DNA from: Polyodon spathula
Lineage: Eukaryota > Chordata > Actinopteri > Acipenseriformes > Polyodontidae
Assembly: GCF_017654505.1 (NCBI RefSeq)
Contig: NC_054548.1
Span: 30,077,774-30,141,773, forward strand
DNA length: 64,000 nucleotides
Direction of reading: 5' to 3'
The notes below the pieces were generated by a model, which saw only the letters and a program-made list of their open reading frames with translations, had not been told where the DNA came from and made no database searches. Numbering within the stretch: position 1 is the stretch's first letter; each line of letters starts with the position of its first letter. Positions 1-11,322 of this stretch are shown in pieces. Both the position numbers and the translations under genes were made by a program.

Positions 1-1270
1 CGCAAAGTAAACCGTCCTTGGCTAAGACCCACCTTACATCCTGTCAAAATGTGCCATAGCGTTGAAGGTGATGAACACGAAAGAGATGAGGGATCTTCAC
101 CCACCCAGACGTTAAGGTTCGATGGTGATGGGAGAACATCATATGTTGATCTGATGAGGAAACTGATCCTGCTCTGGTCCATTGTCCATAGGTCTTGCCA
201 GCCGATCTTGCATTGTTCCACACTCTCCCATCTCATCCATTCTCCCTGCTTGGCCTGGGAAATGGCCTTTACACACCTGATCCTCTCCTCCTGCTTTTGC
301 ACCTCATTGACTACCAGCTTCCTCCGTTGAGCTGGGGTTGCCTTGTGTCATGTAGTAGGAGCTGAACTGAGACCAAAACCTCCTTTTCCATAATATCTCC
401 GATTCAAAGGGCAGCCTTAGCATCTTCCACAGCTTTCTTTGCCGTCCATTTTCTTCCAGTTTTCAACACAGGTGCTGCCTCCCTTATGCATTTGTCGCGT
501 GAATCTACCATTGTCATTTCCAGTCTGACTTTGGCGCACTTAAACTCCTCGGTTAGAGCAGAGTTTGGTAGCTGCAGTATTCCTTTACCATAAAGTTCCA
601 CTCTGCTGAGACAGCGTGGAACTCCCAACCATTTCCTGACTTATGAACTGATTAAAGCTTCCAGCTTCTCAACTGTTGTCAAGGAAACCTCATACACAGT
701 CAGTGGCCACAGCAGTCTTGGCAGTAGACCAAACTGAAAGCACCAAAGTTTCAGTTTGCCTGGTAAAGCGCTGCTGTCTATGCACTTCAACCCTTCCACT
801 GCTTGTTGTCTAACTTCTCCCACATGAACTGTGTCCTTTAGATTCCCATCGTACCATCTTACCAGACTTTTCACTGGCTTCTCAGACACTGTTGGTATTG
901 GCTCACCGTTAATGTATAACTTTTTATCTACTACTTTACCTTTAATTATAGAGATGCTACTTGATTTAGTGGGCTTGAATTGCATTCATGCCCATTCAAT
1001 GTTATTGGTTAATTTGCCCAATAACCGATTAGTGCAAGTTATTGTTGTAGTCGTTGTTGTCCATGTTGTCCATCAATGTATGCTTGAGCTGGTGGTAGTT
1101 GCATTCCAGAAGCCAAGCGCTCTCCTCCCACTAACCATTTTGATGCCCTAATAATTACTTCCGTTGCCATGGTAAAAGCCAGTGGAAAAATGGTACATTC
1201 TGGCATTATTCCAACTTCTATAAGTGTAATGGAACTTGAAAATCATTTTTCCCATTTTAGTTTTTCATTA
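1..1270 (-). mobile_element. Degenerate non-LTR retrotransposon ORF (RT C-terminal half and zinc-finger region)
   Basis: Read on the minus strand from about 1270 down to 1, the translation gives a broken reverse-transcriptase polypeptide. An RT block reading GIMPECTIFPLAFTMA (about 1220-1175) is followed by ASKWLVGGERL. Next come LTNNIEWA and the thumb-like stretch LPGKLKLWCFQFGLLPRLLW (about 770-710), then KWLGVPRCLSRV and RLEMTMVDSRDKC. Near the window edge is a Cys/His cluster in SCSSPSTLWHILTGC. In-frame stops lie at 641-643 and 404-406, and the frame shifts near 990-1060 and 330-400, so the ORF is dead. The order RT, thumb, Cys/His finger suits LINEs with a restriction-like endonuclease (R2/NeSL type), but the endonuclease itself lies beyond position 1, so the clade is inferred. 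The element lies in an inferred OBI1 intron, antisense to that gene. Confidence 0.75.
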
Positions 1271-1702
1271 AAAATAGGACTCTGTTTGGTGTTGGTTCCT
1301 AAAAAACATTCAAATGTATAAGGGGCTCCACAAGAACTGTAGGAAACAGTCCTGTTTTAAAAGTGAATAGTGTGATTGTACTGTAATTGTTAATACACTT
1401 CAACTGCTCATATCTCATAAACCAGCAGCTGTCTTTGTGTGTTCAATTTTGTGGAAACTCCTCAGGCAAAATGTAACGGTACCCTTCACTTTGACCTGAA
1501 ACCTTAGATTGACATACTGTGCTTATATGGTTTTTTTCTGGTTTCTGGATAATAAAAACCTGGTGCAAGTTAGATTATGGGTAGCAGTAATATTACAAGT
1601 CTTCCATAGTCACTTTGTCAAAGCCTAATTGGTGGTTAGTGACACAATTTGCATCAGTTTAATTGTACACTGATTGATAGAAAATAAACAATTGTACGGT
1701 GA
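1271..1702. other. OBI1 intron sequence, no feature recognised
   Basis: This AT-rich stretch has no convincing ORF on either strand and no repeat family that I recognise. It lies 5' of the first visible OBI1 exon and is therefore most likely intronic. Confidence 0.4.
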
Positions 1703-3507
1703 CTCGTTGAGGCCATCCAGAACTTTTTATGCTAATTCTTTGTGGAGATCACAAAATAATTTCTCAGGATCTTGATATTGCCTTTCCGTTATCTTGTGAT
1801 CACGAGATTATTTATCACAGGAACTCAAGAAAACAGAAGTCATTACTTCTGTTTTTTGTGAGGTACACTACTGGTCAAAAGTTTTAGAACACCTCAATTT
1901 TTCCAGTTTTTATTGAAATTTATGCAGATTAATGTCTCAATGTACTCTGAAATTAAAGCATAGAACAAATAAACAATTGGAGATAAAAAAGAAATCATGG
2001 AATCGTTTTGTTTAACAAAATTTTATCTAAATTTTTGACTCCTCAAAACAGCCACCTTTTGCAGATATAACAGCCGAACACACTCGTGGCATTCTTTCTA
2101 CAATGGAAATCAAATATTGTGCAGAAAGTTCTTCCCAACACTGTTGCAGAAGTTCCCACAAATGTGTTGCACTTGTAGGTTGCTTTGCTTTCACCCATCT
2201 GTCCAGTTCATCCCAAACCAGCTCGATAGGGTCTGGAGACAGTGCTGGCCATTCCATGATTTGAAGCCTACTGTCTTGTTCTTTTCTTCTAAGGTAGTTC
2301 TGACATAGCCTGGAGGTATGTTTTGGGTCATTATCTTGCTGTAGGATGAACCCCTGACCAACTAGGCGTATACCAGAGGGTATTGCATGGCACTGCAAAA
2401 TGCTGTGGTAGCTGTTTTGGTTCAGGGTGCCACTCGTTCTGTGCAAGTCGTCGACTCTGGATAAAGCAAAAGAGCCCCAGACCATCAGCTTCCTCCTCCA
2501 TGTTTGACAGTTGGTGTCACACACGAAGAACCATCCTTTCGCCTACTCGACGGCGTACAAAAACTCTGCGTGATGAACCGAAGATTTCAAATTTGGATTC
2601 ATTGGTCCATAAGACCACCTTCTTCCAGTCTTCAGTAGTCCACTGGTGGTGCTTCATGGCCCAGGCAAGCCTCTTTTTCTTATTTTGCCATCTTAGCAAT
2701 GGCTTTCTTACTGCCACTCGACCTGTCAAACCTGCATCTCTTCACAGTTGAAAAAGAGACTTGCTTACTTCGACCAGTGTTAAGCTGTGCTTGAAGCTGT
2801 TATCCTGTGAGCCACCTATCAAGCAAGCTGTTGACTCTCAGAAACTTGTCTTCTGATTCTGTTGTGGCTTTGGGTCTGCTAGACCTCTTCCTGTCAGAGT
2901 TTCCTCCAGTTTCCAAGTGCCTTTTGATGGTGTAGGAAACCTCACTGACACCTTGGCTTTCTTTGCAATTTCTCTAAAGGAAAGACCTACACTTTTAAGG
3001 GTTATAATGGTCTGTCTGTCTTCCTTTGTTAATTGCCTTTTTCTCTCCATTATGATAGCAATATACTACTTCCTGCAGTACAATACTGTCCAAATAATGC
3101 TTAATAGGGTGTAGTAACTTTCAAGGCTTAATTTACTTCCATTGCTGCAGAACAGCTGTAAGTTGTTAACCCATTACTTGTTCCCTGAAAAAGGCCTTTT
3201 TGTATAACTCTGAAATGTACATTATTTTTCAGTTTTTGGTAAGCTAAACTTTTTTTTTAACCTCTGGCAGTTTACCACTTACCTTTGTATCATTTCAGGT
3301 TATTCACTGGACTTGAACTGCTTAAATTTCAATAAAAACTGGAAAAATGGGGGTGTTCTAAAACTTTTGTTTTAGAACACCAGGAGTGTATATAAATTAT
3401 GTCAGGAAAACGGAAGTAATCACTTCTGTTTTCATAGGATCCCGAGATAAATGCCATAAATGCCATAACTACACATACCCCCCCCCCCCACCCAAAGCCT
3501 CAACGAG
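1703..3507. repeat. Palindromic repeat split by a Tc1 insertion
   Basis: CTCGTTGAGGC at 1703-1713 is matched by its reverse complement at 3497-3507. A 26-bp near-palindrome starting AAAACAGAAGT lies at 1830-1855 and again at 3407-3432. The Tc1 element at 1866-3388 sits between the two halves. The simplest reading is a foldback MITE-like repeat entered near its centre by the Tc1 element. Family unknown. The right arm also carries a C13 run near 3478-3490. Confidence 0.5.
1866..3388 (-). mobile_element. Tc1-like DNA transposon, 1.52 kb, complete ends, dead transposase
   Basis: The element is bounded by TA dinucleotides (1864-1865 and 3389-3390). Its terminal inverted repeats are about 60 bp, starting CACTACTGGTCAAAAG on the left and CACTCCTGGTG on the right, with the shared core TTTTAGAACACC...TTTTTCCAGTTTTTATTGAAATT. 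The transposase runs on the minus strand in three broken pieces: an N-terminal helix-turn-helix part (3050-2838), a middle part (2729-2517) and a C-terminal part (2524-2027). The first catalytic Asp is replaced in LWTNESKFEIFG (D to N). The second block, [10 protein letters not shown], is intact, and the third reads SPDPIELVWDELD with two residues lost. Frameshifts lie near 2520 and between 2730 and 2838. Length and TA target duplication are typical of Tc1/mariner; the copy cannot encode active enzyme. Confidence 0.93.
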
Positions 3508-3544
3508 CTGTCGTAATGAGTTTGTGTATAAATGTTCGTTGATA

Positions 3545-3715
3545 GTTGAAATGGTAGCCGTATCAGTCCAGACATGATGGACAAAGAGAAGCAGTTTTTA
3601 CTTACTTTCACCTGAAGACCTTTGAGATCTTGAAAGCTTGTGATTAATTATTGTTTAGTTAGTCCAATAAAAGGTGTCATGTCTCCATCTCTTTGTATTA
3701 ATATCGTAAGTATGC
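3545..3715 (+). repeat. Retroelement 3'-tail-like repeat (possibly Penelope-like)
   Basis: The stretch contains GGTAGCCGTATCAGTCCAG, then GAAGACCTTTGAGATCTTGA and TTTAGTTAGTCCAATAAAAG. It resembles the 3' tails of dispersed vertebrate retroelements that carry a 'GGTAGCCGTRTYAGTC' motif, which I associate with Penelope-like elements. No coding sequence is attached, so the assignment is tentative. Confidence 0.35.
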
Positions 3716-4518
3716 TTTTTAAGGCCTCTACTTCCTTGACACTTTTTAAAATTAAATTCTTTGGAGCAAATGTGTAAATGAGCAAATGTGTAAAGAAGCA
3801 TGAATTTAGGATGTTTACTGACATGTCAACATTCCGATTACCTTTGTGTTTTCTGGCTTTAGTATCTGCAGTTGCATACAACTCTACACAAGTGAATGAC
3901 CGTACAGCAGTGACTGTAGATTTCACTACGTGGTTAGGAGATGCTTTCATTAACTTGCATATTTGGTTCTGTTAACACACTTTTATCTTTGGTATTTATT
4001 GAAGTCTGTCATGTACAAACTTTGTTGATGATCAACTTTATCCTCTTTCACATGATACAGTGCAACAGGTTTTTTGCATACAGCACATCTTGAAAAACGC
4101 ACATGTAATTGACATATGTGGGTATTGCTTAACGCAAGGTCTTGAGGGCATCATACTGTAAACTATGCAATGATGACCCAGTTACAGGAGTTCTGTCTTG
4201 TGCTTGGGACAGTTAAGGGTCTATCTTGTGCTTGAGACAGTAAGGCTATGTCTTGTCAACTGCTCTCACCAAGACTTTTTTGCAGCACTGATGTTCGTTT
4301 AAGACTTTGACTCTAAGCTGTTAAAGGTCATGTATTGAGAACCACTTGTCGGATTTTCTTTATATGTGGTCGTTTCTTACATGCTGTGGAAGTAGATAAT
4401 GGTGACTTATATTAACACTTTTGGTGCATAGTATTTTTGCCTTTCTGTTTCAATTATGTTGACATTTAAACAATGGAGGATAACACAAACATTCTCAAAA
4501 GCTCTCTTTTGTCTTTAG
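3716..4518. other. OBI1 intron, 3' part
   Basis: No additional exon or repeat was recognised. The stretch ends with a pyrimidine-rich splice acceptor (TTTTGTCTTTAG) immediately before the exon at 4519. Confidence 0.5.
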
Positions 4519-6555
4519 GCAAATACGAATCTGAGAAGTCAAAACATTGATCTTGTGAGAGCGAATCTACGTCTGAAAGCTGAGGTTGACAGCAGATCTC
4601 CACAAAAGTATGTCATTGTTTTAAATAGTTCATAATGTAAATTTATTATTTAAAGCAAGTTTTAACATCATGTTTTTAAATCTGATTGACTGAATGTTTA
4701 ATTGATCTTCTTTCCTAAACTTTCACCATTTGATTATTTAAAAATATACGTCTGATAAAACTATACCTAAAAATGTCGACACAGTAATTATACATTTAGC
4801 CTTTCCTAGTCGGGGGAGGGCAGTAAAATGTATCTACTGTGATATTGCAATAAAAAAAATCTATTATAACAAAAAGAAAACATTACAAAATTTGCATCAC
4901 ATATTGTTTTCCATTGTGTAAAAATAAAAATCTCCCTGATCTTTTGTAAGTTTGATATAGAATTGTGTTACATGCTGTAGTATGTACCACTATTGTCTTG
5001 TCTCTGTAGGTTTGGAAGGTGTACTGTTGCTGCACTGGAGGCAGAGATTGGCCAGTACGAACGGGATGTTAAACACCTGAGAAAAGCCCTTGAAAGAAGC
5101 GATAAATATATAGAAGAGCTGGAGGCCCAGACCTCCAGTGTCAGGGCGGAAACAAATGGAAAGGAAAGTATGGGTAGATCTTTGATGACACTGAATCCAA
5201 ACTTTTCTGATTCTGAAGCTGAGGAAGTGGAATACAATCAAGAGTGTTCTGTAGCATGGGACGGGAAAAATGAAAATGAGCCAAACCTGACTGTATCATT
5301 GTGTGTCAGTGAAATAGAACAGCCATCAGTCAGCAAATTACAAGGTAATGATTCACTGTGCTCTGACCAACCTAGTAGCAATTGCACAGATGTGGATATG
5401 AGTAATGATAAATTAGCTGGTGCCAGGACGCTTCTTTTAACTACAGCCGGTAACAGCAACAATCCTGGTGTGGTACATGGAAAGGGAAATGGCAATGAGG
5501 ATGGCACTCCAAAGAAAGATGAGAGTGAATCTGAATTTGATCACACCGTGTTAACTCATTCTAAGTCCTTTAGCTGTCTAAGTTTGAATAGTCAGAGTGA
5601 TCAAGGTAGAAAAAAGACTGGTAGCAAGCCTTTCTTCTACCTACGGAAACTCAGTTTTGATGATCCTAGTTGTAGCAGCATGTCTGGTGAAGGTAATAAA
5701 ACTGCAGATAACTCTCACTCGGGCAGCTGCACCCCTAGAGAGAAGGGAGCAACTGATTCTTCAGCTCGGCACGCTAGTCCCAAGACTTGTAACAAAGACC
5801 GTTGCACTCCACCTGGAGATGTAACCACTGCAGGACATATTAAAATGGCTCAGAACTCTGCTAGAACTTTTCAACTTATTTCTGACTTTGAAGTGAACCG
5901 TTTAAGGACATCAAGTGAAGCTTCCATGGATGCTGCTTACCTTGATAAAATCTCTGAACTGGACACTATGATATCTGAATCTGAAAGCAGCAGGGGCTCT
6001 CATTACTCTTTACTGTCAACACAGTCCTCTGACCTTCATATTACTTTGGTACCAGAGCTCACAGGTTGTGTTGAACTTATGAATGAAACTGACAGAAGGC
6101 TTGAGCCAAAGGTGAGAAGAAGACACCATGTTGAATCATTTTCTCAAGAAAACGGTGAAATAAGAAGTGGTGGTGAAACAGTAGCCACGTCCAACATCAC
6201 TTCAGGCATTACTGATCTGAAAGAAGAATTGTATTTATTCGGACAGGAGGATACAGAAGTTGGTGATCTTAAAACAAAACAGGATTTCTTGCAGTTGGAT
6301 GAAATTTCGCCCAATTTCTTTGCAGACTCGCAGGGATTTTCTGGAAATCCAAAGGCTGAGTCTTCACATTCTCCCTGCTCAGTAGAAGCCCGACTTGACC
6401 AAGCTGAGGGTCATTCCCTGTTTCTTTGTACAGCATTGGCATCTGAAAAGGGAAAGTACATAGGATCAAAAATCAGTAACACCTTGCCTATAAAAAGAAA
6501 AACTAGAAGTGGCCTTGATATGGCCAGCCCTTCTAAAGCATCCAAGTTACTGTAG
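4519..6555 (+). CDS. OBI1: ORC ubiquitin ligase 1 (OBI1/RNF219), last two exons, 5' part outside window
   Basis: OBI1 is a RING-type E3 ligase that ubiquitinates the origin recognition complex in the nucleus; its N-terminal RING lies upstream of this window. Two exons are visible. The first, 4519-4607, follows ...CTTTAG, begins in phase 0 and ends before donor GTATGT. The second, 5010-6555, follows ...TCTGTAG and ends with TAG at 6553-6555. The splice joins PQ-K-FGR. Visible protein is about 544 aa (30 codons plus 514). The family hallmark is the coiled-coil segment LVRANLRLKAEVDSRSPQK followed by ALERSDKYIEELEAQ. A second is the conserved Ser-rich motif RTSSEASMDAAYLDKISELD (about 5905-5965), with a basic tail SPSKASKL at the end. 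The middle is Ser/Thr/Asp-rich and probably disordered. No frameshift is visible. It lies 4.8 kb upstream of POU4F1 in the same orientation, as in mammals. Confidence 0.93.
4608..5009 (+). other. OBI1 last intron
   Basis: Its GT...AG borders (GTATGT at 4608, CTGTAG ending at 5009) preserve the reading frame between the two exons. The intron is 402 bp, AT-rich, and holds no recognised repeat. Confidence 0.85.
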
Positions 6556-6614
6556 GTCTTTTTGCTGCTGGTGGTATCTGTTCTGTCCACACTGGCTAAT
6601 AGATAACTGCAAAA

Positions 6615-6633
6615 AATAAATTAAAGAAATAAA
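6615..6633 (+). other. OBI1 polyadenylation signals
   Basis: Two AATAAA hexamers (6615-6620 and 6628-6633) lie 60-75 bp after the OBI1 stop codon, implying a very short 3'UTR if used. Longer alternative 3'UTRs cannot be excluded. Confidence 0.55.
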
Positions 6634-6703
6634 GAAAATGTCTTCTCCCAGAAGTTCATTGTATTTATACCAGATATTATAATGTGGAGAACCTCGGTCC
6701 AAA

Positions 6704-6746
6704 GAGGAGGAGGAGGAGGAGGAGGAGGAGTAGTAGTAGTCGTAGT
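6704..6746. repeat. (AGG)n/(AGT)n trinucleotide microsatellite
   Basis: About ten AGG/GGA units run directly into AGT units just downstream of OBI1. Confidence 0.9.
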
Positions 6747-6988
6747 ATACAGTACATCAACATGGGAATCAAATGGGAGGATATGCCAAATGTGTCTCTT
6801 AGGGGTACCAGCACTGCTTCCTACTGTAGCTCTCTGTGACAGAACAGTACATGTTAACTTATAAAGAAAAGCTCTATAGGTACAATATAAAACCCAATTA
6901 GTAACTATTTGATGTAACAAGATTGAAAAAATCAGGAATGATAAATTAGTATTGCTTTCCTGATGTTATTACAATATATGTGCGTGTG

Positions 6989-6993
<5 letters not shown>

Positions 6994-7022
<29 letters not shown>
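6994..7022. repeat. (CA)n microsatellite
   Basis: About 14 uninterrupted CA units, preceded by a short TG/TA stretch. Confidence 0.95.
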
Positions 7023-7025
<3 letters not shown>

Positions 7026-7670
7026 CTACAGCTGAACCTGTTTTATATCACCTTGCTTAATATCATGCTCTGTTTATTATTACGTTTTTCAAAAAAAACA
7101 CTTTCTGTGCACCATAGGTTCTTAAGTATCATCTCAGAAACCAACTTATTGCCATGTTTTGTGCAGCCTGTCAAATGCTGTGTGGCTGGGCTTTACTACT
7201 TAACCACAGGATAGAATAATAGTAATCATCTCGGCTGATAAACTGACATTTTGTGTAACTCAATTGCTGCGTGGGCATTCTTAACGGGATACAGTTCAGT
7301 TACAAAACACCGTCACCATTGTTTTTTTTCTTTTTTTAACAATCTTATTCACAAAGAAAACAAGTGCAATGCCTAATTGATAGTGACCATCGGTCAACAA
7401 TTTATGCCTTTTTTAGATAGACACAAGCTGTTTCATTCCAGTTAATGATACAAAATGTATTTGTCCTGTAGGAAACTATATGAATTTGTTTAAATGTAAA
7501 GAACGACTAAATGTACAGTACTAAAACACTGCTCTTTAATTCACCGTTAGTTTTCTTTCTTTTTTTCTCGCACTCATAATGTGCTGTCGCAGGCAAACGT
7601 GAAACCCACTTTATATCACAAATTATGCCTGCACGGCAATCATAATATAAAGCAGGTGCATGTGTGTGTC

Positions 7671-7697
7671 TATATATATAATATATATATATATATG

Positions 7698-7746
<49 letters not shown>
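7671..7746. repeat. (TA)n microsatellite
   Basis: TA units with a few interruptions (GTA, AAA). Confidence 0.95.
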
Positions 7747-7748
<2 letters not shown>

Positions 7749-7768
7749 GTCGTCCTCTAAAAAGGAGA

Positions 7769-7851
7769 TTTTTATTTTTTTTTTTTTTTTTTTTTTCCAC
7801 AAAAAAATAAGTCAGTTTCTTAATGCTATTTTTTTTTTTTTTTTTTTTTTT
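7769..7851. repeat. Two long poly-T tracts
   Basis: T-rich tracts of more than 20 bases at about 7775-7796 and 7829-7851, separated by ~30 bp. Confidence 0.9.
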
Positions 7852-8773
7852 AATGTTAATGGTTAAATTGCAAAATGAACCTGAATACAACCAGTTCATG
7901 GTTAGAAACATGTAAAGAACAACAGTACAAACATGTATAAATTGTGTAAATGGTGCCAAAAATTGTATGGGGTTGTTTTGAATACCTGTATTTAAGTATA
8001 CATAGCGTAATTTCATATTTTATCACTGTTTAATGTATTGATGTCATTGAATTTACTAGATTATGTTTAAGTGGCTGACTCTTGTACTCTAGATGTATTA
8101 ATTAGTCAAGTTGTATGGGGCTGGCAAGACTTAAAGAATGACATTGGTCAGTTGCAGTTTATTCCCAAAGCACTATTCTTCAATCCACGAGTAAACACTT
8201 GCTAGCTACCTGTTACCATGAAAGACATCATTAGCACAAAAAACTAAATGAATCTAATTTATACCATAACCTTGCAGTCTTTTAACAAATGAATTAATTC
8301 TAATGAGTCAACACTTAATTTATTTAAACTCCCAGCAGTTCATGAATTAAAATTGCATGCAGTGATTAAAGGCTCCTGAAATATGCATGATTTCGTTAAA
8401 ATGTTATAATAAATCAGGAGATTACGCTACATGACAACAAGGCAAAGGTTTACCCCTCCTGTGTGCAGTGGGAGGAGGATGGGGCTCTTGTCCTTGTAAC
8501 CTTTTTCTCAAACAAAAGGCTAGATTACAGTTGTAACACTGTTGTTGATGCACATTTCTTATATTCTCATTTAAGAATATTTCCAATGTTGATTTTAAAA
8601 ATGTAATTCCAAGAATCCATTTATTACATCCACACAAAGTGTATTAATACAAAGCAGTAACCAATGTTACACTGGGCTTTGTAATTTCAGTTATATAGAA
8701 ACAATGATGGTGTAAGTTTGAGCCCCATTATACCAAAGCAATTTTTCACAACAGAATTTGCTATACAGCTTTT

Positions 8774-8800
8774 TATTTATTTATTTATTTATTTATTTTG
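8774..8800. repeat. (TTTA)n microsatellite
   Basis: Six to seven TTTA units, followed ~25 bp later by AAAT units, giving a weak inverted pair with (AAAT)n at about 8826-8850. Confidence 0.9.
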
Positions 8801-9258
8801 AACCTCCGGGGCAATTACAATTAAAAATAAATAAATAAATACATAAATAATCCTTAATATTTAATAGAGGTTAAACATCAGGCATCCAGATATAGCAACC
8901 GTTGAACATTGTTACCAAGTGGTGTTATGGGTATGTGGGAAACAAGTTTTGTTTGAACTTGTTATACGGGGACTAAGGTCATGCCATCCCACAAGTTAGT
9001 ATCACATAATGTGTATTAATTACTTTTGCACTTTTGCTGCTGTCATTGGATTGTTCAACATCTACTCTCATAATGGAAATAAACTTCTACAAAAGAAAAT
9101 GCCCAAGAAAATCCATATCGATTTTAATTTATCCTGGAAAGAAAATGTGACAGACATATTATTATATTCTAACCATACTATTAACTAAAGAGGGTTTGTG
9201 CTTGAACCACCCAAGATGTTAAAATGAAACACCTATTGCAGAAAAAGCTACACTATTA

Positions 9259-9260
9259 CA

Positions 9261-9333
<73 letters not shown>
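9259..9333. repeat. (AAT)n microsatellite
   Basis: About 24 AAT units. Confidence 0.95.
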
Positions 9334-9336
<3 letters not shown>

Positions 9337-10273
9337 CAAATAAATACATAATTTCCCCAAACTGATAAGGCAGTAGAAGATAAGTATGTGTTTAAAATTA
9401 CAGAATGCCGAATTCTTACAATTAGGTTTGTATTTCAGAGGTAGGCTATATTTATTTGATCGTTTTTACAGTATTTTTCTCAAACATATTTCAATATATT
9501 CCATGAATAATGACTAGTATTAGAAATCGACACATAATATTTTTTTGTTGATTAACTGATCCCTTACTTCTAATGAAGCTCAACTTTCGTTAAAATATGT
9601 CATTGCCCAATACAGCATATTCTTCAGAGTGAGATCTCCGTGAGTACAATCGTTCTGTAAGGGAAGGCGTTAAACACCGTCAGGAGTTGCAGGCTGCTCC
9701 AGGCTAACTATAAATATGAAGCATGGTAAATAGGTTAAATGTAATCAACTAATGATTTGGAGTCATTACATGCACTTGTATTAATATATAATCAGTAACG
9801 CGATAGCACGTTAGCGTTTACCATATTAAACCCTGCTGTAGATAAAGCATCTCGTTTTAATGCAATATTATGTGCAACCAATCCCTGTGAAATATTAATG
9901 CTATTTTAATTATAAGAAGCAAAGGAATGTCGGTACAAAAATGTACTAAAAAATATAGGCTCCTTGTAGTATCAACAATCAACCAATTCAATAAACGGTT
10001 ATGGAATTACTCCATGTGTTATATACGCTTGTGTCTCTGGGTGGGGCCAGGATTCAGCTTCTCACTCTTTCACCCATAAAAGCAAAGGCACATCCTTTTA
10101 TATATCAGTGTTAGTGGGTCATCGCTGTGTAACCCTTAGTGAGCTCTACTCTCGACTGTGAATGTACCGTTAACATGACATTGTTTTCACAAAAGAAACA
10201 TTCACAATTTATGTCAAAATAGACAATGCTCCCATTTTACCCTGACCTGTATAGGTGATGCATGTATGTAATA

Positions 10274-10274
<1 letters not shown>

Positions 10275-10317
<43 letters not shown>

Positions 10318-10328
10318 TTAATAATAAT
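10275..10328. repeat. (ATT)n microsatellite
   Basis: About 14 ATT units followed by AATAATAATAG, which is locally self-complementary. Confidence 0.95.
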
Positions 10329-11065
10329 AGTAATATTTTGTTCACCCAAAAAAACCAAACAAACATAACACGAGTGTGAAGTGTCCCCTGTTCTCGTAAG
10401 CCGTCTATTAAAAAAGAAAATATTATATATAAAAATATATATACATTCACTTTTTTTTTTTCAGAAAGATTTATTCCTAAAACGAACTGACATTATAAAG
10501 GAGTGTTACACTTAATATGTGAATATCGAGAGAGAACGTGATATTTCAAATGTGTGCACAACAGCCTACTTACATTTTACTGCGACAAAATGTATTGTTT
10601 TGAAAATATTTACTGTATTATAGATATTTTACTGAGTATATGCCAACTCGTTCACAATGTGCTGGTGGTTGCATATGCCGTTACAACATATTTAAATAGA
10701 GAAAGAACAGTTTCTGCTCAATGCCTAATAAAATATGTTTGTATAATTAATGACATACAAGATAAACGACGTTATTTTAACATGTTTATTATATTAAATG
10801 TGTCATAATTAAATAAGGATTTCATCGGTAGATTCATGTAACACTAACCTTATTTTGGAAAAGACCGGTTTTGGAGTACTACAAATAAGACATTGCGTGT
10901 GCCCGGAATCTACAGGTGTAGGATCTACTCTTCACCGTTTCTGTCCGTCCGTTATAACTCAAGAATCTTGAGTGCTCTTGCATTTGCTGTGTAGATCTGA
11001 CACAGAGCTGGAAACGCATCTTAGGCTTAACCCGTCTACTGTGTATCAGGCTGTATAGTTAAATG

Positions 11066-11075
11066 TCTCGCGAGA
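11066..11075. promoter_or_regulatory. TCTCGCGAGA promoter palindrome upstream of POU4F1
   Basis: An exact 10-bp TCTCGCGAGA lies 248 bp before the POU4F1 start codon in a locally CpG-containing stretch. This element is known in vertebrate core promoters (CGCG element/M8 motif, bound by Kaiso-type factors) and often marks TATA-less start sites. Its position suits a POU4F1 promoter, but the transcription start site is not visible in sequence. Confidence 0.6.
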
Positions 11076-11322
11076 AGACCGGGCTCGCTTAACGAGATCT
11101 GAGGGACTCAGGTGTAAGAGCTCCTATCATCCTAGCACTATGATACAGCAGTGAGATAACTGAGACTGAGAGACTGGACTGGAGGCAACGCTGTGGATCA
11201 TAAAGCTCCGAGCAGCACGCGGCATAACCAGCTACTGCGGCTCTGTTGGAAACGTTATCTATATAGAACCTTTTTATTTTATTTTCACTACAAGACTTTG
11301 TTTAAACACAGTGTCTGCAAAA
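11076..11322 (+). promoter_or_regulatory. Probable POU4F1 proximal promoter and 5'UTR
   Basis: This 247-bp stretch lies between the TCTCGCGAGA element and the start codon. It has higher CpG content than its flanks and contains AT-rich TATA-like stretches near 11260-11285 (TCTATATAGAA, TTTTATTTTATTTTC). No upstream ATG was noted in the last 80 bp. The boundaries are inferred. Confidence 0.45.

Larger units (their letters stand above)
7023..11065. other. OBI1-POU4F1 intergenic region
   Basis: No protein-coding ORF is convincing here. Besides the listed microsatellites it contains moderately complex, non-repetitive stretches (about 9560-10260 and 10500-11060) of the kind expected for POU4F1 upstream enhancers. 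Conservation cannot be tested from one sequence. An antisense or noncoding transcript from this interval is possible but not visible. Confidence 0.5.

Noticed and set aside
4968..5507. Open frames antisense to OBI1 exon 6 region
   Set aside because: They are shadows of the OBI1 coding exon, with no family resemblance.
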